Assembly: GCF_000372485.1 (NCBI RefSeq)
Contig: NZ_AQVA01000012.1
Span: 142-60,136 of the forward strand
Source: Oenococcus oeni DSM 20252 = AWRIB129
GTDB lineage: Bacteria > Bacillota > Bacilli > Lactobacillales > Lactobacillaceae
DNA length: 59,995 nt
Reading direction: 5' to 3'
Below are positions 55,554-59,995 of this stretch, piece by piece. A model generated the notes under the pieces. The model was given only the letters and a program-made list of their open reading frames with translations, did no database searches and was not told the origin of the DNA. The position numbers and the translations under genes were made by a program. Numbering within the stretch: the first letter of the stretch is position 1; every line of letters begins with the position of its first letter.

Positions 55554-58195
55554 ATGGCTAAACAAATATATGACTTTTCAGAAGGCAATATGAAAATGCG
55601 CGACTTGTTGGGAGGGAAAGGCGCCGGTTTGGCCGAGATGACCAATATGGATCTGCCAGTTCCACACGGTTTCACGATTACAACTGAAGCCTGTCACGAT
55701 TACCAACACAGACAGGAATTAAGTGAACAGCTTCTGGCAGAACTTGATCAGTCACTAAGTGCCTTAAGCAGGCTGACGGGCAAACAATTCAATGGATCAG
55801 ATCATCCATTACTACTTTCAGTCCGTTCAGGCGCTGCTATTTCGATGCCTGGAATGATGGATACAATTTTAAATATTGGATTAAATGATCAAACGGTTAT
55901 TGCATTGGCAGAATTAACCGGTAATGAAAGATTCACATACGATAGCTACCGGCGTTTACTGGCTATGTTCGGTAACGTTGTCGATGGAATTCCGGAGGAT
56001 GATTTTGATCAAATTTTGACGGATACGAAAATTGCCAATAATTACGAATCGGATCTGGATTTAACAATTGATGATTTGAAGGAAATTGTAGCCAAGTTTA
56101 AGAATCTTTACGAAAATTACGATCATGGTGGTTTCCCTCAGGATCCAAAAGAACAACTTCTAGCAGCTGTTAATTCGGTTTTTGATTCTTGGAATAACCA
56201 TCGGGCACAGATTTACCGTCGCCAAAATAATATTTCAGAAGATCTCGGAACTGCGGTAAATATTCAGGAAATGGTTTTTGGCAACTATGGAGAGGACTCA
56301 GGAACGGGAGTTGCTTTCACGAGAAACCCATCAACTGGCGAGGAAGGCCTTTTTGGAGAATATTTGCTTAACGCTCAAGGAGAAGATGTTGTTGCAGGCA
56401 TTCGGACACCGAAACCAGTCTCTGTTCTAAAGGAATCAATGCCAATCTTGTATGAACAATTGTTGGATATCGCAAAAAAGCTGGAAAATCATTATCGTGA
56501 TATGCAGGATCTGGAATTTACGATCGAGAACGGAAAAATGTATTTGCTTCAAACTCGTAGTGGCAAACGAACACCGACGGCATCTGTTAAAATTGCCGTC
56601 GATCAGGTTAATGAAGGTTTGCTTAGTAAAAAAGAGGCTTTGCTTAGGGTTGAACCGGAATCTGTTTCGAAAATGCTCCATCCGGAATTTGAAGAAGAGG
56701 ATCTTCGACAACACGAGATTCTCACAACTGGACTCCCAGCTTCTCCTGGGGCTGCAAGCGGACAAGTTTATTTCACAGCCCAAGACGCAAAACAAGCTAG
56801 CGATAATAATAAAAAGGTCGTTTTGATGCGTGCCGACACGTCTCCGGAAGATATCGAGGGAATGATTGTCAGTCAGGCAATCGTTACTTCGCGGGGCGGT
56901 ATGACATCGCACGCAGCTGTTGTGGCACGTGGGATGGCTTCGACTGGGGTCGTTGGAGCTCACGAATTAGAAGTCGATTATCAAAAAAAGTTGCTAAGGT
57001 TAAGAATCAATTGATTCACGAAGGCGATTGGGTTTCGGTCGATGGCACAAGCGGAAACTTGTATTTAGGCAGAATCAAGACCACTGATGCAACGATCAAA
57101 GGCGAACTTTCCGTGTTGCTCGGATGGGCAAAAGAAGCCAGCAAAATGGGTGTTTATACAAATGCCGATACACCAAAGGATTTTCAAAAAGCTTTGGATT
57201 TCGATGCCGACGGGATTGGTTTAACCAGGACCGAGCACATGTTTTTCAAACCGGAACGCTTGTTGCAAATGCGTCGTTTAATTTTGGCTGAAGATGCTGC
57301 TGGCCGAAAGGACCCTTTGAAAAAACTTCTTCAAATGCAGCAGGGGGATTTTTACGAAATTTATAAGTTGGCCCGCGATAAAGAGGTTACGATCAGACTA
57401 TTGGATCCGCCACTTCATGAGTTCCTGCCGCATGATGAAAAAGAAATTGAAGTCGTTTCCAAACAGACACAAATTAGTTCGGAAAAACTTAAAGATCGGA
57501 TTGATTCCTTGAAAGAATCAAACCCAATGCTTGGTCATCGTGGAGACCGTTTGGCCGTTACCTTCCCGGATATTTACGAGATGCAGGTTCAGGCAATCAT
57601 GAACGCTGTCGTCCGCTTGCATAATGAAGGAGTTGAGGTTTCTCCTCACATCATGATTCCGTTAACAAATTCAAAACAGGAAATGGCCTGGGTTCGGAAT
57701 CTGGTGGTTAAACAGATTGATAGAGTATCGACGGAAAACGATATCGCTGTTAAATATACAGTGGGAACAATGATGGAAATGCCACGTGACTGCATCACAG
57801 CCGATGCAATCGCAGAATGTTCGGATTTCTTTAGTTTTGGTACAAATGATTTGACACAATTAACTTTTGGCTACTCCCGGGATGATATCGGTTCTTTTGT
57901 ACCGGCATATATCAAAGAGGGAATTCTTCCTGTTGATCCTTTCCAGACTGTTGATACCGAAGGTGTCGGCGAATTAATGAAAATTGCGGTTGTTAAGGGA
58001 AGAAAAACGAAAAAAGATTTGCCAATCGGTGTTTGTGGCGAAGTGGGCGGCGATCCGAAATCAATCGAATTTTTTGAGGAAATTGGCGTAACTTATGTTT
58101 CCTGCTCGCCTTATCGAGTACCAATTGCACGCCTGGCTGCTGCGCAAGCACATATTCGGAGCGTTGTTAATGAACCTCAATTTGAAAAGGTTTGA
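55554..58195 (+). pseudogene. ppdK: pyruvate phosphate dikinase, frameshifted in the middle
   Basis: ATG 55554 has AAGGAG eight bases upstream. The first frame (to 57014) encodes the ATP-grasp domain (KMRDLLGGKGAGLAEMT, LLSVRSGAAISMPGMMDT) and the phosphohistidine domain (TSRGGMTSHAAVVARGM). The second, 57011-58195, encodes the PEP/pyruvate barrel (DFDADGIGLTRTEHMFF, PMLGHRGDRLAVTFPDIYEM, FGTNDLTQLTFGYSRDD). Adding one A to the run at 56983-56989 joins them as DYQKKVAKVKNQLIHEGD into 880 residues, the usual dikinase length. The second frame has no good start (TTG 57011). The enzyme interconverts pyruvate and phosphoenolpyruvate. As written it is broken, unless slippage on the run restores some product. 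Confidence 0.88.
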
Positions 58196-58221
58196 AAATT
58201 TATCTCAAATAATTTTAAAAG

Positions 58222-58256
58222 CTCCTTGGCGGAATTTTTCAACAAGGAGTTTTTTT
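58222..58256 (+). terminator. terminator after ppdK
   Basis: CTCCTTG and CAAGGAG pair, followed by T7. Confidence 0.85.
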
Positions 58257-58528
58257 ATTAGAGTTATTTTAATTGTTTTTTCGCTTTTGATATATTTGAA
58301 CAAATATTTTTGCAAAATCTTTTATCTGGATGTGAGCATAAGGCTGATTATGTCAGCAATTTTAAAACCGGAAACCAACAAAGGATGGCTAAAAACGTTT
58401 AAAGAAATTAAAGTTTTATTCATCGCTTTTGAAAAGGATAGCAAATACTTGAATTTATGATAATTTATGTAATTATTTTTTTTAAAAGTGTTTTGATTTA
58501 TGAGTTTTTTAAATTAAAAAATAAAATT
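58257..58528. other. gap after ppdK
   Basis: AT-rich sequence. A 36-codon frame from ATG 58350 (AAGG six bases ahead) looks partly coding (ILKPETNKGWLKTFKEIKVL) but is too short to be sure of. Confidence 0.35.
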
Positions 58529-58580
58529 AAAACCGCTCTGGCTATCCTGATTAAAGGTGAGGATAACTAGAACGGTTTTT
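58529..58580. terminator. bidirectional terminator after hicD
   Basis: The left arm AAAACCGCTCTGGCTATCC pairs with GGATAACTAGAACGGTTTT, including G-U pairs, with flanking A- and T-runs. It can stop the minus-strand dehydrogenase transcript. Confidence 0.8.
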
Positions 58581-58594
58581 GTACTTTTTAAAAT

Positions 58595-59518
58595 TTATTC
58601 CATACTTTCGGCATACTTATTTTTAATATAATCTGCCGAAATTTGTAATTTTTTTAATTCTTCTTTGGTTAAATCAAGTTGTAACTGCTCAGCAATACCA
58701 TCCCCACCAACAATTGCCGGATAAGACAAATAAGACTTATATTCTTCTCGATAATTTGAAACCGGCATTTCGGTCATTGAATTACTGATAATTGCTTGGT
58801 ACAAAACAACTGCAGCACTGGCAATCCCGTAATTAGTATATTTTTTACCGTGAAAAACCGTGTAACCTCCAACTTTGGCTTCTCGATTGATTTCATCAAG
58901 GTCCAGTTTTTTATCAACTGCGATCTCGCTGATTTTTTTGCCAAGAACCCGAACGGTTGACCAAGCTGTGAACTGAGAGTTGCCGTGTTCTCCGAGATTG
59001 TAGCCAACTACCGAACGTGGATCGATCTTTAGTCTTTTTGCTACCGACCGTTTCATTCGTGCAGAATCTAATAAAGTACCAGTACCAAGCACGTGTTTTT
59101 TTGGCAATCCGGTAATTTGTTGATAAATTGAAGTGATTACGTCAACTGGATTTGTAATAGCGATAATTTTTCCGTTAAAATTAGAAGCTTTTATTTTTTT
59201 AGCAACGTTGACGACTGCCTTGCTTGTGAAGGGCAACTCGGCAAAACGATCATCATTGGCATTGTCTTGAAGCTTAATATTTCCAAGAGCCGAAATTATT
59301 ACGTCGGTATCTTTTAATTCGGCATAATCGTTAACGAAAATATTTGTATGATAAGGCAAGTTTGCCATTGCATCTTCAAAATCAAGTGCGTCCGCTTTGA
59401 CCTTTGATTCATTAGTATCAATTAGGACTAAATCATCAGCTAGACCAGTGCTGACAATCTGATGAGCAACTGTTGATCCGACATGGCCTAAGCCGATGAT
59501 TGCAAGTTTACGTGACAT
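58595..59518 (-). CDS. L-2-hydroxyisocaproate dehydrogenase-like (LDH family)
   Basis: A 307-residue member of the L-lactate/malate dehydrogenase family that fits the L-2-hydroxyisocaproate dehydrogenase group of Weissella (L. confusus) closely: IGLGHVGSTVAHQIVSTG (NAD loop), DALDFEDAMANL, ISALGNIKLQ, ITNPVDVITS and YNLGEHGNSQFTAWSTVRV with the catalytic His. These enzymes reduce branched 2-oxo acids from amino-acid breakdown to 2-hydroxy acids with NADH. The start has AGGAGG. It is a single gene with its own promoter. Confidence 0.9.
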   Translation of the reverse strand: MSRKLAIIGLGHVGSTVAHQIVSTGLADDLVLIDTNESKVKADALDFEDAMANLPYHTNIFVNDYAELKDTDVIISALGNIKLQDNANDDRFAELPFTSKAVVNVAKKIKASNFNGKIIAITNPVDVITSIYQQITGLPKKHVLGTGTLLDSARMKRSVAKRLKIDPRSVVGYNLGEHGNSQFTAWSTVRVLGKKISEIAVDKKLDLDEINREAKVGGYTVFHGKKYTNYGIASAAVVLYQAIISNSMTEMPVSNYREEYKSYLSYPAIVGGDGIAEQLQLDLTKEELKKLQISADYIKNKYAESME

Positions 59519-59566
59519 AATAACCTCCTAGTTAAATTATTCACTTATTTTTTATTAAGTAGCATT

Positions 59567-59595
59567 AATCTAACGCTTTGTTGAACCTTTATCAA
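59567..59595 (-). promoter_or_regulatory. promoter of the hydroxyisocaproate dehydrogenase gene
   Basis: On the minus strand TTGATA (59595-59590) and TAGATT (59572-59567) are separated by 17 bases. The start codon is 49 bases further on. Confidence 0.75.
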
Positions 59596-59759
59596 GCTTT
59601 TTTTGAAATAATTTTGATTAAAAACAAATTTTCTTACCAATTGTTAATTTCGCTCAAAAGTACTGATTATATTTTATTTTCTTATCATAAAATTCGTAAT
59701 AAAGACTTGTGAAAGATATTTGGTAGATTGTAAAATTAATCCGAACGCTGTTCGGACAA

Positions 59760-59822
59760 AAAAGATCAGCTTCCTTTAAAATGGTGTTTACCACAAACCC
59801 ATCTTTTAGGAGCTGATCTTTT
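59760..59822 (+). promoter_or_regulatory. hairpin covering the transposase ribosome site
   Basis: AAAAGATCAGCT (59760-59771) pairs with AGCTGATCTTTT (59811-59822). The second arm overlaps the ribosome site AGGAG (59808-59812) and the first bases of the TTG start. In a long transcript the start would be hidden. Confidence 0.6.
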
Positions 59823-59995
59823 GTCTAGTATAACCTATTCCGAACGAATTAAAATCGAAACTTTTTGTGAACTAGGGCTGTCCAATATCCAAATGGGCGT
59901 TCGGCTGAACCGATCACCGTCAACAATTTCTTATGAATTATCTCGATGTCAACCTTATCAGGCTGAATTAGCACAAACAGATGCCGAATACAAGC
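59821..59995 (+). CDS. IS30-family transposase, N-terminal part
   Basis: A frame opens at TTG 59821 (AGGAG upstream) and is open to the window end, 58 residues. The sequence SSITYSERIKIETFCELGLS, NIQMGVRLNRSPSTISYELS is the N-terminal helix-turn-helix of IS30-type DDE transposases. The catalytic domain is outside the window. Confidence 0.8.
   Translation, partial: MSSITYSERIKIETFCELGLSNIQMGVRLNRSPSTISYELSRCQPYQAELAQTDAEYK

Larger units (their letters stand above)
59740..59995 (+). mobile_element. left end of an IS30-family insertion sequence (cut by the window edge)
   Basis: The leader from about 59740 has a small palindrome TCCGAAC-GCT-GTTCGGA (59740-59756) and then the long hairpin described separately. 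The transposase gene starts at 59821 and runs off the window. The exact terminal repeat and target duplication cannot be fixed because the other end is not visible. Confidence 0.7.

Noticed and set aside
56436-56963. A 175-codon minus-strand frame opposite ppdK
   Set aside because: Shadow of a real gene; Cys/Ser/Arg-rich composition is not protein-like.

Overview
The window is Gram-positive, low-GC chromosomal DNA from a lactic acid bacterium of the genus Oenococcus, most likely O. oeni. The 16S rRNA gene reads as the O. oeni sequence from memory, and the gene set fits: a trehalose PTS operon, an L-2-hydroxyisocaproate-type dehydrogenase, LPXTG surface protein, long-form HPF and CcpA boxes. 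No database search was possible, so the species call rests on recognition only.

Layout. 1-5270 is a complete rRNA operon (16S, tRNA-Ala(UGC), 23S, 5S) with its processing stems and terminator. 5300-15100 is core genome: PgpA-like phosphatase, ThiD/PdxK kinase, YitT membrane protein, an acyltransferase/acyl-CoA ligase pair, a P2A-type ATPase behind a yybP-ykoY Mn2+ riboswitch, SprT-like protein, and HPF. 15087-30206 is a roughly 15 kb integrative element inserted in the 3' end of tRNA-Leu(AAG), bounded by an 18-bp direct repeat. It carries, in order: an FRG-domain protein and a SIR2-like protein (probable defence cargo, the second gene broken by an amber codon); an XRE repressor with palindromic operators; a 1066-residue LPXTG protein with a CAP domain; a membrane-anchored protein; a protein with a recent internal duplication; and an operon of small protein, membrane protein and FtsK-like ATPase, followed by an HUH-SF3 Rep, an excisionase-like protein and a tyrosine integrase. 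30200-42300 is an accessory zone of small genes, several broken, with a quinone oxidoreductase, a Na+/H+ antiporter, acetyltransferases, a MarR regulator and an LmrA-type ABC transporter. 42450-47050 is the trehalose operon (EIIA, EIIBC, phosphotrehalase) with convergent treR, a palindromic TreR box and cre sites. 48270-54520 holds two alcohol dehydrogenases, signal peptidase I and, unexpectedly for a Gram-positive, kdsA-kdsD. 54640-58260 is a CcpN-like regulator and pyruvate phosphate dikinase, the latter frameshifted. 58595-59518 is the hydroxyisocaproate dehydrogenase, and the window ends inside an IS30-family element.

The strongest whole-window pattern is damage. Eight genes are interrupted by one-base frameshifts (three in A- or T-runs where one base is missing, one where one base is extra, one outside a run) or by single in-frame stop codons (TAG, TAA, and a TGA where the motif predicts Trp). 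This is what a mismatch-repair-deficient lineage such as Oenococcus would show, although assembly error in homopolymers could explain the run-length cases.

Other observations that deserve attention are the element itself (FtsK-like motor plus Rep-Xis-Int, reminiscent of actinomycete AICEs), a perfect 16-bp-arm hairpin just upstream of rep, and two copies of an identical promoter module (TGTAAGC-N15-GCTTACA-N9-TATAAT), one driving what looks like a short noncoding RNA.
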